Source: Reyranella massiliensis 521
GTDB lineage: Bacteria > Pseudomonadota > Alphaproteobacteria > Reyranellales > Reyranellaceae
Direction: 5' to 3'
Assembly (NCBI RefSeq): GCF_000312425.1
Contig: NZ_HE997181.1
Span: forward strand, 4,778,045 to 4,842,044
DNA: 64,000 nucleotides
Shown: positions 52,970-60,951 of the stretch, piece after piece
Position numbering within the stretch: the stretch's first letter is position 1
Layout of the letters: each line of letters begins with the position of its first letter
Position numbers and translations under genes: made by a program
The notes under the pieces: generated by a model
Seen by the model: the letters and a program-made list of their open reading frames with translations, nothing else
Database searches by the model: none
What the model was told of the DNA's origin: nothing

Positions 52970-53658
52970 CGCCCGCGATCTTCGTCCATCATCGCATCGA
53001 CGCAGCGCCTCGCACATGGCAGGCGCTGGCCGACCGGCTGGCGGCCGACGGCGCGCGGCGCCTCGCCGACGCGGGCGGTACGCTCTACGGCGTCTGGCGC
53101 AGCCAGATCGGCCGGCCGCGCGACGAACTGCAGGCGATCAGCGTTTGGCCGAAGGCGGTCACAGCCGCCACCGCCGAACAGGCGCTGCTCGATCAGGAAC
53201 CTGACCTCCGCGCCGCCCACAGCGAAGCGATGATGGCCACCCTCCGTCCCACCGACGAAACACCACCGACGCGGCAGGGCAACTACGCCTTCCGCTGGTT
53301 CGCGACGCCCGAGCCGCATTGGCCGGAGTTTCTCGACCTCTGCGCGGCCGCGTGGCCCGGCTTCGAGAGCGCCTACGACTCGCAGGTCATCGGACTCTGG
53401 CAGGCCACCGGCGACCGAACGGGCAAGGCGGCCGACGAAGCCAGCGGCGCCGGCCGGTTCGGCGGTGTGCGCAGCCTGCTCCTGACCCGCCGGCCCAACC
53501 TCGCCATGTGGGAGCGGTCCAAGCTCCCCGAAGGTGCTGCGGAGGCGCAGGTTCGCGACAAGCTCAGCCGCCGCTACGACCTCTGCGACTGGACGGTGGT
53601 TTCCACTGCGACCCTTCTGACAGCTGCCGACCGTCAGGATACCGCCCGCTGGACTTGA
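52966..53658 (+). CDS. NIPSNAP-like protein of unknown function
   Basis: A 230-residue protein starting at GTG 52966, overlapping the monooxygenase stop. Two halves look alike in layout, each with a strand-rich stretch and W residues (RIDAAPRTWQALADRLAADG and PEPHWPEFLDLCAAAWPGFESAY), suggesting a duplicated ferredoxin-like domain as in NIPSNAP proteins. The segment TLYGVWRSQIGRPRDELQAISVWP is NIPSNAP-like (source of a dimeric alpha-beta barrel). No catalytic residues are obvious. It may act with the BVMO, perhaps on its product; this is inference. Confidence 0.65.
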   Translation: MTPAIFVHHRIDAAPRTWQALADRLAADGARRLADAGGTLYGVWRSQIGRPRDELQAISVWPKAVTAATAEQALLDQEPDLRAAHSEAMMATLRPTDETPPTRQGNYAFRWFATPEPHWPEFLDLCAAAWPGFESAYDSQVIGLWQATGDRTGKAADEASGAGRFGGVRSLLLTRRPNLAMWERSKLPEGAAEAQVRDKLSRRYDLCDWTVVSTATLLTAADRQDTARWT

Positions 53659-53687
53659 GCCGGCGCGACGCCTATCTCACCGCCGCC

Positions 53688-54719
53688 ATGCCGACGCTGC
53701 GCTCCCTGGACGCTCTGGAACGCGAGGGGCTCCTGTCGCCCGACCCGCGGCTGGAGGCTGCCGCGCAATCCATGGCGATTGCCGTCACGCCCGAGATGGC
53801 GGCCCTGATTGATCGCACGGACCTCACGCGAGATCCCATCGCCCGCCAGTTCGTGCCGAGCGTGGCCGAAACCGAGGTGGCGCCCGAAGAGCTGGCCGAT
53901 CCAATCGGCGACGAGTTCCGCTCGCCGGTGAAGGGTATCGTCCATCGCTATCCCGACCGCGTGCTGCTGAAGCCGCTGCATGTCTGCCCGGTCTACTGCC
54001 GCTTCTGCTTTCGCCGCGAAAAGGTGGGGCCAGGCGGCGAGGCGCTGTCGGCCGACGAGCTGGACGCCGCTCTTGCCTATATCCGGGCACGGCCGGAGAT
54101 CTGGGAAGTGATCCTGACCGGCGGCGATCCGCTGATGCTGGCGCCGCGCCGTCTCGGCCGCCTGCTCGCCGCCCTCGACGCCATCCCGCATGTCGCGGTG
54201 ATCCGTATCCATAGCCGCGTGCCGGTGGCCGATCCCGGCCGGATTACCGAGGAACTGGTTGCCGCCCTCCGGCCGCGCCGTACCGGCGTCTGGCTGGGTG
54301 TGCACTGCAACCATGCCCGCGAACTCACGACCGAGGCGCGCACCGCCCTCGCGCGGCTCGCGAATGCAGGCCTGCCCCTGATGGCCCAGACGGTGCTGCT
54401 GAAAGGCGTGAACGACGATGTCGAAACCTTAGAGCAGCTCATGCGCGCGCTCATCGCCGCACGCGTGAAACCCTACTACCTCCATCATCCCGATCTGGTG
54501 CGCGGCACCGGCCATTTCCGCGTGTCGATCGCCGAGGGCCAGGCGCTGATGAAAGCCCTGCGTGGCCGGCTTTCCGGCCTGGCGCAGCCGACTTATGTGC
54601 TCGACGTACCGGGCGGCCACGGCAAGGTCCCGGTGGGACCGTCCTATCTCGGCGACGACCCGGACGCGCTCACCGTCCAGGATGCGTTCGGCGGCAGCCA
54701 TTCCTATCCGCCGCGCTGA
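53688..54719 (+). CDS. Lysine 2,3-aminomutase-like radical SAM protein (KamA family)
   Basis: A 343-residue radical SAM protein. The cluster motif C-x3-C-x2-C is CPVYCRFCFRREKVG, followed by the SAM-binding ILTGGDPLML; the PLP-lysine motif is DVPGGHGKVPVG near the C-terminus, both typical of the KamA/EpmB family. It moves an amino group from carbon 2 to carbon 3 of lysine, or modifies EF-P if EpmB-like; no epmA is visible nearby. I use ATG 53688; an in-frame TTG at 53655 overlaps the previous stop and would give 11 more residues. Neither has a strong ribosome site. Confidence 0.87.
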   Translation: MPTLRSLDALEREGLLSPDPRLEAAAQSMAIAVTPEMAALIDRTDLTRDPIARQFVPSVAETEVAPEELADPIGDEFRSPVKGIVHRYPDRVLLKPLHVCPVYCRFCFRREKVGPGGEALSADELDAALAYIRARPEIWEVILTGGDPLMLAPRRLGRLLAALDAIPHVAVIRIHSRVPVADPGRITEELVAALRPRRTGVWLGVHCNHARELTTEARTALARLANAGLPLMAQTVLLKGVNDDVETLEQLMRALIAARVKPYYLHHPDLVRGTGHFRVSIAEGQALMKALRGRLSGLAQPTYVLDVPGGHGKVPVGPSYLGDDPDALTVQDAFGGSHSYPPR

Positions 54720-54764
54720 CGCCTCCGAACGAGGCGTCGAGCCCTAGTTTTTCTCAGAGCCCTC

Positions 54765-55688
54765 CTATCGGCGACCGCCCGCCGCGAGGGCGGGCCGGCT
54801 TGACCGGGCCTGGGGGGCGGCCAGCTCCTCGACCAGCCATTCCTCGAACGCCTTGGTCTTCGGACGATTGACCGATGCCGGCGGACAGACGAACCACCAT
54901 GCCTTGCCGCTATCGACGATCTGGTCGAACGGCTGGAACAGCCGGCCCTCCGCCAGCTCTTCGCGAAAGAGCTGTGGCGGACCAACGGCCACACCCGCGC
55001 CTTCCATCGCCGCTTCGACGGCGATCATCGTCGAGTCGAACGTGAGCACGCGCTTGGGCTTGAAGTCGCCCATGCCGACCGCACGCAGCCAGATCGGCCA
55101 CTCGGGATCGTAGGTCATATCGATGAACGGCACGCGCTTGAGATCGTCGAGCGACTTCAGCTTGTCGCGATAACGCTTGCCGCAAAGCGGCGTCAGCACA
55201 TCGCTGAAAAGCCGCGTGGCATGGATATCGGCCTCCGGCTGCACCGTGAAGCGGATGGCGCAATCGACATCCTCGCGCGCGAAGTCGACGCGCTTCTGGC
55301 TCGTCGTCATGCGCACTTCGATCTCGGGGTGCTTGGCCTGAAAGCGATGCAACCGCGGCACCAGCCAGCCGAGCGCAAACGTGGTGACCAGGCTGACATT
55401 CAGTGTGCCCGAATTGGCCTTGCGCCCGACCCGCTCCAACGCATTGGTCATGCGGTCGAAAGCGTCGCGCAGATCCGGCAGCAACGCCTCGCCTTCGCTG
55501 GTGATTTCCAACCCACGCGGGCGGCGCACGAACAGCGCCACGCCGAGCCTTTCCTCGAGCGCCTTTACCTGATGGCTGACGGCAGCCTGGGTAACGTGAA
55601 GCTCTTCGGCGGCATGAGTGAAGCTTGCGTGGCGGGCGGCGGCCTCGAAGGCCCGGAGCGCGTTCAGAGGCAATTGAGAACGGCTCAT
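54765..55688 (-). CDS. LysR-family transcriptional regulator, GcvA-like
   Basis: A 307-residue LysR regulator. HTH part: SQLPLNALRAFEAAARHASFTHAAEELHVTQAAVSHQVKALEERLGVALF. The effector domain has NVSLVTTFALGWLVPRLHRF, MTTSQKRVDFAREDVDCAIRF and VAVGPPQLFREELAEGRLFQPF. It is the second GcvA-like regulator in the window and also diverges from a DUF1127 gene (141 bp between starts). A perfect ATAGAA-A-TTCTAT palindrome (55704-55716) lies 16 bp upstream of its start and could be its autoregulatory box. Confidence 0.92.
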   Translation of the reverse strand: MSRSQLPLNALRAFEAAARHASFTHAAEELHVTQAAVSHQVKALEERLGVALFVRRPRGLEITSEGEALLPDLRDAFDRMTNALERVGRKANSGTLNVSLVTTFALGWLVPRLHRFQAKHPEIEVRMTTSQKRVDFAREDVDCAIRFTVQPEADIHATRLFSDVLTPLCGKRYRDKLKSLDDLKRVPFIDMTYDPEWPIWLRAVGMGDFKPKRVLTFDSTMIAVEAAMEGAGVAVGPPQLFREELAEGRLFQPFDQIVDSGKAWWFVCPPASVNRPKTKAFEEWLVEELAAPQARSSRPALAAGGRR

Positions 55689-55703
55689 TTAGGGCACCCG
55701 TTC

Positions 55704-55716
55704 ATAGAAATTCTAT
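55704..55716. promoter_or_regulatory. 13-bp palindrome in the LysR/DUF1127 divergent region
   Basis: ATAGAA and TTCTAT flank a single A, a perfect 13-bp inverted repeat 16 bp before the LysR start. It fits the T-N11-A form of LysR boxes. Autoregulation and control of the divergent DUF1127 gene are plausible but untested. Confidence 0.5.
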
Positions 55717-55829
55717 CCCTCCCCCGAGGTTTGATCCTTTGAAATAAAGCTCAGCATACCGCAAATACAGCCTGTAAACGAGGCGGAACCGCCACTCCCG
55801 GCATTGGTCGCCTCAAACGGAGCTAAGTC

Positions 55830-56069
55830 ATGTCGACCCTGTCCAGCGTACGGGCATTTGCTCGTGCGGAAGCCCCCTCCTTCTCTGTCGGCCGCGCCGT
55901 GTCGCTGCTGGCGGGTGTGGTTGCGGCCGGGATCGAGAAAGCCATGACTCGAACCGAGCTCGCCCGGTCGCGACGCCAACTCTCTCAGTTGGATGAGAGG
56001 CTCTTGCGGGATATCGGCATCGACCGAGCCACCGCACGCTTCGAAGCCAACAAGGGTTACTGGAGCTAG
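55830..56069 (+). CDS. DUF1127 small protein, 79 aa
   Basis: A 79-residue protein: a longer N-terminal region with a hydrophobic stretch (GRAVSLLAGVVAAGIEKAM) and then the DUF1127 motif SRRQLSQLDERLLRDIGID, followed by TARFEANKGYW. The C-terminal pattern repeats that of the 67-residue DUF1127 protein at 40.6 kb (F-E-x-N-K-x-x-W), and both diverge from GcvA-like LysR genes. Function unknown; DUF1127 proteins are small Arg-rich adaptors in Alphaproteobacteria. Confidence 0.88.
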   Translation: MSTLSSVRAFARAEAPSFSVGRAVSLLAGVVAAGIEKAMTRTELARSRRQLSQLDERLLRDIGIDRATARFEANKGYWS

Positions 56070-56241
56070 CGCGCCGCCCAGGCGTCCCTGGAAAACACGC
56101 CATCGATCGTCGGAGGAATAACCCCTTTTCTCCGGTGATCTTTGCGTGTTGCCGGGCCCTTCAATAAATCGGGCAAGCCTGTCGGCTTCCGGATCGGTCG
56201 TTCGTCCTAAGGGCATTCGATCACAATTCCGGAGTGCCGAG

Positions 56242-57108
56242 ATGCTGAAACACGTCCTCTTCCTGGCCGCGGCTCTGCTCGCGCCTGTGGCTGCGCTTGC
56301 CCAGAGCAAGCCCGGCAATGGCAAATACGCCGATATCGGAAGCCTCAAGCTCTACTATCAGCTTCACGGGCAGGCCCAGCCTCAATCCAAGAGCCGGCCC
56401 CTGCTGGTGCTGCATGGCGGCTTCATGACGATCGAGGCCATGGGCCCGATCCTGCCGGCATTGGCCAAGGGCCGGCAGGTGATCGCGGTTGACCTGGAGG
56501 GCCACGGCCGCACTGTCGATCTCGACCGCCCGCTCAGCCTCGACCAGATGGCCACCGACGTCACGGTCCTCCTGAAGCAGCTCGGAGTCGAGAAAGCCGA
56601 TGTGCTGGGCTTCAGCATGGGCGGTGGCGTCGCCCTGCGCATTGCGGCCGCAGAGCCTCAACTTGTCGCCAAGCTGGTGGTGATCTCCTCGCACCACAGG
56701 ATGGATGCCTATTACCCGTCGATCCGGGCCATGTGGCCGGGTATGACGGTCCAGGGCTTCAGCGGCACGCCGATGGAGAAGGCCTATCTCGAGACCGCGC
56801 CCGATCCCAAGCGCTGGCCGGTGTTCGTCGAAAAGATGAAGCAGATGATGCTGTCTTCGACCGACTGGCCCGACGCCAAGATCCAGTCGATCAAGGCACC
56901 CACCCTGCTGATCGCCGGCGATGCCGACCTGTTTCGACCGGAATCCATGGTCGACCTGTTCCGGTTGCTAGGCGGCGCCCGACCGGACGGCGGCATGGCG
57001 GGCCTGCCGGCCTCCCAGCTTGCCATTCTGCCGGGGGCAACCCATTTCGGCATCCTTTACCGCACCGACCTTCTGCTGCCGATCATCGTGCCGTTCCTGG
57101 AGTCCTGA
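56242..57108 (+). CDS. Secreted alpha/beta hydrolase
   Basis: A 288-residue exported hydrolase. The ATG at 56242 follows GGAG; an in-frame ATG 32 codons earlier lacks a signal. Signal peptide LKHVLFLAAALLAPVAALAQS is cleaved near residue 19. Oxyanion motif LLVLHGGFMTIEAM, nucleophile elbow VLGFSMGGGVALRI, acid in LLIAGDADLFRPES and the final His in LPGATHFGILYR. It may act as an esterase in the periplasm. It is on the same strand as ada, 72 bp away, but not evidently linked in function. Confidence 0.9.
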   Translation: MLKHVLFLAAALLAPVAALAQSKPGNGKYADIGSLKLYYQLHGQAQPQSKSRPLLVLHGGFMTIEAMGPILPALAKGRQVIAVDLEGHGRTVDLDRPLSLDQMATDVTVLLKQLGVEKADVLGFSMGGGVALRIAAAEPQLVAKLVVISSHHRMDAYYPSIRAMWPGMTVQGFSGTPMEKAYLETAPDPKRWPVFVEKMKQMMLSSTDWPDAKIQSIKAPTLLIAGDADLFRPESMVDLFRLLGGARPDGGMAGLPASQLAILPGATHFGILYRTDLLLPIIVPFLES

Positions 57109-57180
57109 CGGTCTCCGGCAAGGGAATTGCCGGCCGGCGCCGGATAGAGCAGGTTGGGGTCATGGTGTTTTCTAGGCGCC

Positions 57181-58314
57181 ATGACCCAGCATCCTCTTTC
57201 GTTCCCCGCCGTGGCCCTCGCCACCTCAACTCTCCCAGACCCGGACACTTGCTGGCAGGCCGTCCAGCGACGCGACCGGGCCTACAACGGCCGGTTCTGG
57301 TTCTCGGTGAAGACGACCGGGGTCTTCTGCCTGCCCTCGTGTGCGGCTCGCCCGCCGCTGCGCGCCAACGTCGCCTTCCATGCCTCGCCCGAGGCGGCGG
57401 AGGCGGCAGGCTTCCGCCCCTGCAAGCGCTGCAAGCCGCGCGAGTGGCGAGCCGATCTTGGCCTCAGCCGGCCGGTGGCACGCGCCTGCGAGCTGTTCGA
57501 TGCCGGGTTCGACGAGGGCGACACCGACAGTCCGCCGTCGCTGGCCGAGGTCGCCCGCAAGGTCGGCCTGTCCAGCGGCGCGCTGAGCAAGCGCTTCCTG
57601 GCCGAGCTGGGCGTCAATCCGCGCGACTGGCTGATCGCCCGCAAGCGCGAGCGTTTCCGCCGCGCCCTGCGCGATGGCTCCAGCGTCGCCGACGCGATCT
57701 ATGGCGCGGGCTACGGTTCGCCCAGCCGGGTCTACGAAAGCAGCGACCGGGCACTCGGCATGACGCCCGCGACCTACGCCAAGGGCGGCGCAGGTGCGCA
57801 CATCGACTACACCACCGTCGACTCCGACTACGGCCGTGTCCTTGTCGCGGCGACGCAGAAGGGCATCGCCGCGGTCTTCCTGGGCGACGACGACCAAGCG
57901 CTGGAGAAAAGCCTGAAGCGGGACTTCCCGGCCGCCGAGATCGAACGGGACGACAAGGGCTTGAGCGCGAGGGTCAAAGGCGTCCTGTCGCGGCTCTATG
58001 GCCGCAAGCCGTCGGCGCTCGACGCCCCCGACGTGCCGCTCGACATCGTGGGCACGGCTTTTCAATGGAAGGTGTGGAAGGCCTTGACCGAGATCCCGGC
58101 CGGCGAAACCCGGACCTACGGCGAGATTGCCCGCCAAATCGGCGAACCCAAGTCGGCCCGCGCCGTCGGCCGTGCCTGCGCGACCAACCAGGCGGCCGTC
58201 GTCATCCCCTGTCATCGTGCGGTCGGCGCCAGCGGCGCCCTGACCGGCTATCGCTGGGGCGTGGCCCGCAAGGAGCGGCTCCTGGCCGAGGAGCGGCGGC
58301 GCAACAACAGATAG
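57181..58314 (+). CDS. ada: Ada-type bifunctional regulator and methyltransferase
   Basis: A 377-residue protein with the full Ada layout. N-terminal zinc/methyl-acceptor domain: AYNGRFWFSVKTTGVFCLPS (first Cys accepts methyl from phosphotriesters) with FRPCKRCKP zinc cysteines. A central AraC-type HTH spans about residues 110-195 (LAEVARKVGLSSGALSKRF). The C-terminal O6-alkylguanine methyltransferase has VIPCHRAVG, the Cys acceptor. It repairs alkylated DNA and, once methylated, activates its own regulon. The ATG 57181 replaces a longer start. Its 3' end overlaps the convergent Smr gene by 67 bp. Confidence 0.95.
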   Translation: MTQHPLSFPAVALATSTLPDPDTCWQAVQRRDRAYNGRFWFSVKTTGVFCLPSCAARPPLRANVAFHASPEAAEAAGFRPCKRCKPREWRADLGLSRPVARACELFDAGFDEGDTDSPPSLAEVARKVGLSSGALSKRFLAELGVNPRDWLIARKRERFRRALRDGSSVADAIYGAGYGSPSRVYESSDRALGMTPATYAKGGAGAHIDYTTVDSDYGRVLVAATQKGIAAVFLGDDDQALEKSLKRDFPAAEIERDDKGLSARVKGVLSRLYGRKPSALDAPDVPLDIVGTAFQWKVWKALTEIPAGETRTYGEIARQIGEPKSARAVGRACATNQAAVVIPCHRAVGASGALTGYRWGVARKERLLAEERRRNNR

Positions 58315-58832
58315 AACGCGCCGCTGCCGCCATGATGGGCGTGGGCCGATCGGACCGCTCGCACATAGGCACGATTGTCGGCGCGATTGAGCCAGCCCAC
58401 GAATTCCGACCGGATGCGGCCGCCGATCAGGCGGCCGCTTTCCTTGCGCAGTCCTTTCCCCGTCACGATCAACACCACCCTGAGGTCGCGGTCGGCCGCT
58501 CGCGAGAGGAATCGGCCGACCGCCTGCTCTGCCGCCGCGAGCGTCATGCCGTGCAGGTCGAGCGAAGCCTCGGGCGACAGCCGGCGGCGGGACAGGGCGC
58601 GTGAAACATCCCGATCGAACGTCCGGTCATCGGTGCTCAGCTCCGGCACCTTTGCCGCCCGGGATGGCACCGATGGGAGAATCCTGGCCTTGGGCTTTGC
58701 CGGTACCTCGGCTTTCGGCTTCGGAACGACGCGCGCAACGAGGCTTGCGGTCCGCCGCTTCTTGTCGAGCGGCTTCACGTCGGCCATCGCCGCGGCGAAC
58801 AGATCGGCGTCCTTGACCGTATTTCTGACCAT
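58248..58832 (-). CDS. Smr-domain protein
   Basis: A 194-residue protein from ATG 58832, preceded by little ribosome-site sequence. After a Lys/Pro/Arg-rich N-terminal stretch comes a C-terminal Smr (small MutS-related) domain with the LDLHGMTLAAAEQ motif and VLIVTGKGL, in place of the usual H-G-K-G. Smr domains bind and nick DNA or RNA; alphaproteobacterial stand-alone Smr proteins are common and uncharacterised. The 3' end overlaps ada, and the start is 50 bp from that of the divergent TPR gene. Confidence 0.88.
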   Translation of the reverse strand: MVRNTVKDADLFAAAMADVKPLDKKRRTASLVARVVPKPKAEVPAKPKARILPSVPSRAAKVPELSTDDRTFDRDVSRALSRRRLSPEASLDLHGMTLAAAEQAVGRFLSRAADRDLRVVLIVTGKGLRKESGRLIGGRIRSEFVGWLNRADNRAYVRAVRSAHAHHGGSGAFYLLLRRRSSARSRSLRATPQR

Positions 58833-58881
58833 GGGGGTTTTCGTGTAGCCTTGCCGGTGGGGCAGGTCTACACAGCCCATC

Positions 58882-60243
58882 ATGGCCATCGCTCCCCCTC
58901 CTCGGCCCAACGCCCAACCTCAACCCGATCCCGATCTGAAGACCGGCTTGCAGTTTTTGCGTGCCGGCTGGTTCGATCGCGCCGAGCCACTGTTTCGGAA
59001 GGCGCTCGGTCGGCATGGCGAACGGCCCGACATTCTCCACTATCTTGCGGTCTGCCTGTCGCAACGCGGCGCGCTGCAGGAAGCGGAAGGTCTGTGGCGC
59101 AAGGCCGTGGCGAAGGATCCACGGGAGCCGATGCTGCTCTACAATCTCGGCCTGGCGTCGCGCCGGCTGGGCAATCTCGACGAAGCAGCGCGTCGTTTCC
59201 GCGACACCATCCGCCAGGCGCCGACCCATGTCGAAGCGCGCCTGGCGCTGGCTTCGGTCCATATGGACCAGGAGCGCTACGCTGCAGCAGAGCGCGAACT
59301 CTCGGAATTCGTGAGCAACGTCGACCGCGCCATCAACGAGCATCAGGGCGACGCCCTGAAGCCATCGCAGGCACGCGCCCGCAATATGCTGGGCTATGCG
59401 CTCTATCGTCTGAACCAGCCCTCCGCCGCGATCGAGGTTCTGGACATGGCGCTGGCCGATGCCGGCGAGGATGCCGCCCGCCGCGGTCAGATCCTCGGCG
59501 ACCGGGCGCTGGCGCTGTCTGCCCTCGGCCATCACGACGAAGCCATCGCCGAGGCCGGCCGGGCTCTCGAACTGGCGCCCTCCAGCCCCACGATCAACCA
59601 TGCGCTGGGCTACATCCTGCATTTTGCAGGCCGTCCGAGCGATGCGATCCCGCCGATCCAGAAGGCGTTGGATCTCGACCCGACTTTCGGCCCCGGCTAC
59701 CGCACCCTGGCCTTGGCGCAGGCCGCTGCAGGCAAGGCCGATCAGGCCATGGAGCTGCTGAAACAGCTCATTGCGCGCAACCCGGCGGACCGCCACGCCG
59801 TGCTGCAGCTCTCGATCATCCATATCGACGCCAAACGCTTCGAAGAGGCGCTGGCTGTCCTGACGCCCTACCTGAAGATCGCGCCGCGCGATCCGCGCGC
59901 CCTCAACAACGAAGGTCTGGCCCTGCTTGGCCTGGACCGTTTCGACGAGGCGCGGCGGGCGCTGAAGCGGGCCCTCAAGACGGTGCCGGACGATCCCTTC
60001 GCGCTCACCAACTTCGGTCGGGCGCTGGTCGCCCTGGGCCGCGCGGCCGAAGCGAAGCCACAGCACGAGCATGCCCTGCGCGCCCTGCCGGGCGATGCCC
60101 GCTTGCTGGTCAATTACGGCCTCTGCCTCGCGGCCCTCGGCGAGCGCGACAAGGCGCGCGAGACGCTGGATGCCGCGTTGGCCGCGAATCCGGACAACGA
60201 GGAGGCGCTGCTGGCGCGCGCCGCGCTCGACCAGAACCAGTAA
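58882..60243 (+). CDS. Large tetratricopeptide-repeat protein
   Basis: A 453-residue TPR protein with about ten repeats in tandem, e.g. GLQFLRAGWFDRAEPLFRKAL, GALQEAEGLWRKAVAKDP, GNLDEAARRFRDTIRQAP, AAAERELSEFVSN, GHHDEAIAEAGRALELAP, GRPSDAIPPIQKALDLDP and GRAAEAKPQHEHALRALP. No signal peptide, membrane helix or enzymatic domain is visible. It would be a cytoplasmic scaffold. It heads a run towards yggS (24 bp), mutM, ech and rpsT, but these are probably separately promoted in part. The antisense strand carries a 949-codon frame, a shadow. Confidence 0.9.
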   Translation: MAIAPPPRPNAQPQPDPDLKTGLQFLRAGWFDRAEPLFRKALGRHGERPDILHYLAVCLSQRGALQEAEGLWRKAVAKDPREPMLLYNLGLASRRLGNLDEAARRFRDTIRQAPTHVEARLALASVHMDQERYAAAERELSEFVSNVDRAINEHQGDALKPSQARARNMLGYALYRLNQPSAAIEVLDMALADAGEDAARRGQILGDRALALSALGHHDEAIAEAGRALELAPSSPTINHALGYILHFAGRPSDAIPPIQKALDLDPTFGPGYRTLALAQAAAGKADQAMELLKQLIARNPADRHAVLQLSIIHIDAKRFEEALAVLTPYLKIAPRDPRALNNEGLALLGLDRFDEARRALKRALKTVPDDPFALTNFGRALVALGRAAEAKPQHEHALRALPGDARLLVNYGLCLAALGERDKARETLDAALAANPDNEEALLARAALDQNQ

Positions 60244-60267
60244 GCACAGCGTGGTGAGTGCAGGACG

Positions 60268-60951
60268 ATGAGTGCAGGAGCTGACCGTTTGGCGGAAGTG
60301 TCCCGCCACATCGCCGAGGCGGCCCGGGCCGCCAACCGCAATCCGGCCGACGTCACCCTGGTGGCGGTCTCCAAGACACATGGCGCCGACCGCGTGCGCG
60401 AACTGCTCGAGGCCGGCCATCGCGTTTTCGGCGAGAACCGCGTTCAGGAAGCGCAGGGCAAGTTTCCCGACCTCAAGGCCGCCTGGCCCGATCTCGAACT
60501 GCATCTGATCGGCCCGCTGCAGACCAACAAGGCGCGCGACGCCGTCGCATTGTTCGATGTCGTACAGTCGGTCGACCGCGAGAAGTTGGCTGCGGCGTTG
60601 GTGAAGGAAATGGACCGGCTGGATCGTCGGCCGGCCTGCTTCATCCAGGTCAATACCGGCGAAGAACCGCAGAAGGCCGGAATCCTGCCCAAGGATCTCG
60701 ACGCCTTCGTTGCAGCCTGCCGGAACCAGTACCAGCTGCCGGTCGTCGGGCTGATGTGCATTCCGCCGGTCGATGAAGAGCCGGCGCTGCATTTCGCCCT
60801 GTTGGCCAAGATGGCGGCCCGCAACGGCCTCGCCAAGCTCAGCATGGGCATGAGCGCCGACTACGAAACGGCGGTACGGCTGGGCGCCACCCATGTCCGC
60901 GTCGGCAGTGCGCTTTTCGGCGCTCGGCCTCCCTTGCCCGTGCATGCCTGA
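60268..60951 (+). CDS. yggS: YggS-family PLP-binding protein (PLPBP)
   Basis: A 227-residue protein of the PLP homeostasis family. PLP lysine is in LVAVSKTHGADRVRELLEAG, with HRVFGENRVQEAQGKFPDL and IGPLQTNKARDAVALFDVVQSVDR, then CFIQVNTGEEPQKAG and LSMGMSADYETAVRLGATHVRVGSALFG. It keeps PLP supply balanced and affects amino- and keto-acid metabolism. Its stop overlaps the mutM start by 8 bp, so the two are co-translated. Confidence 0.95.
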   Translation: MSAGADRLAEVSRHIAEAARAANRNPADVTLVAVSKTHGADRVRELLEAGHRVFGENRVQEAQGKFPDLKAAWPDLELHLIGPLQTNKARDAVALFDVVQSVDREKLAAALVKEMDRLDRRPACFIQVNTGEEPQKAGILPKDLDAFVAACRNQYQLPVVGLMCIPPVDEEPALHFALLAKMAARNGLAKLSMGMSADYETAVRLGATHVRVGSALFGARPPLPVHA

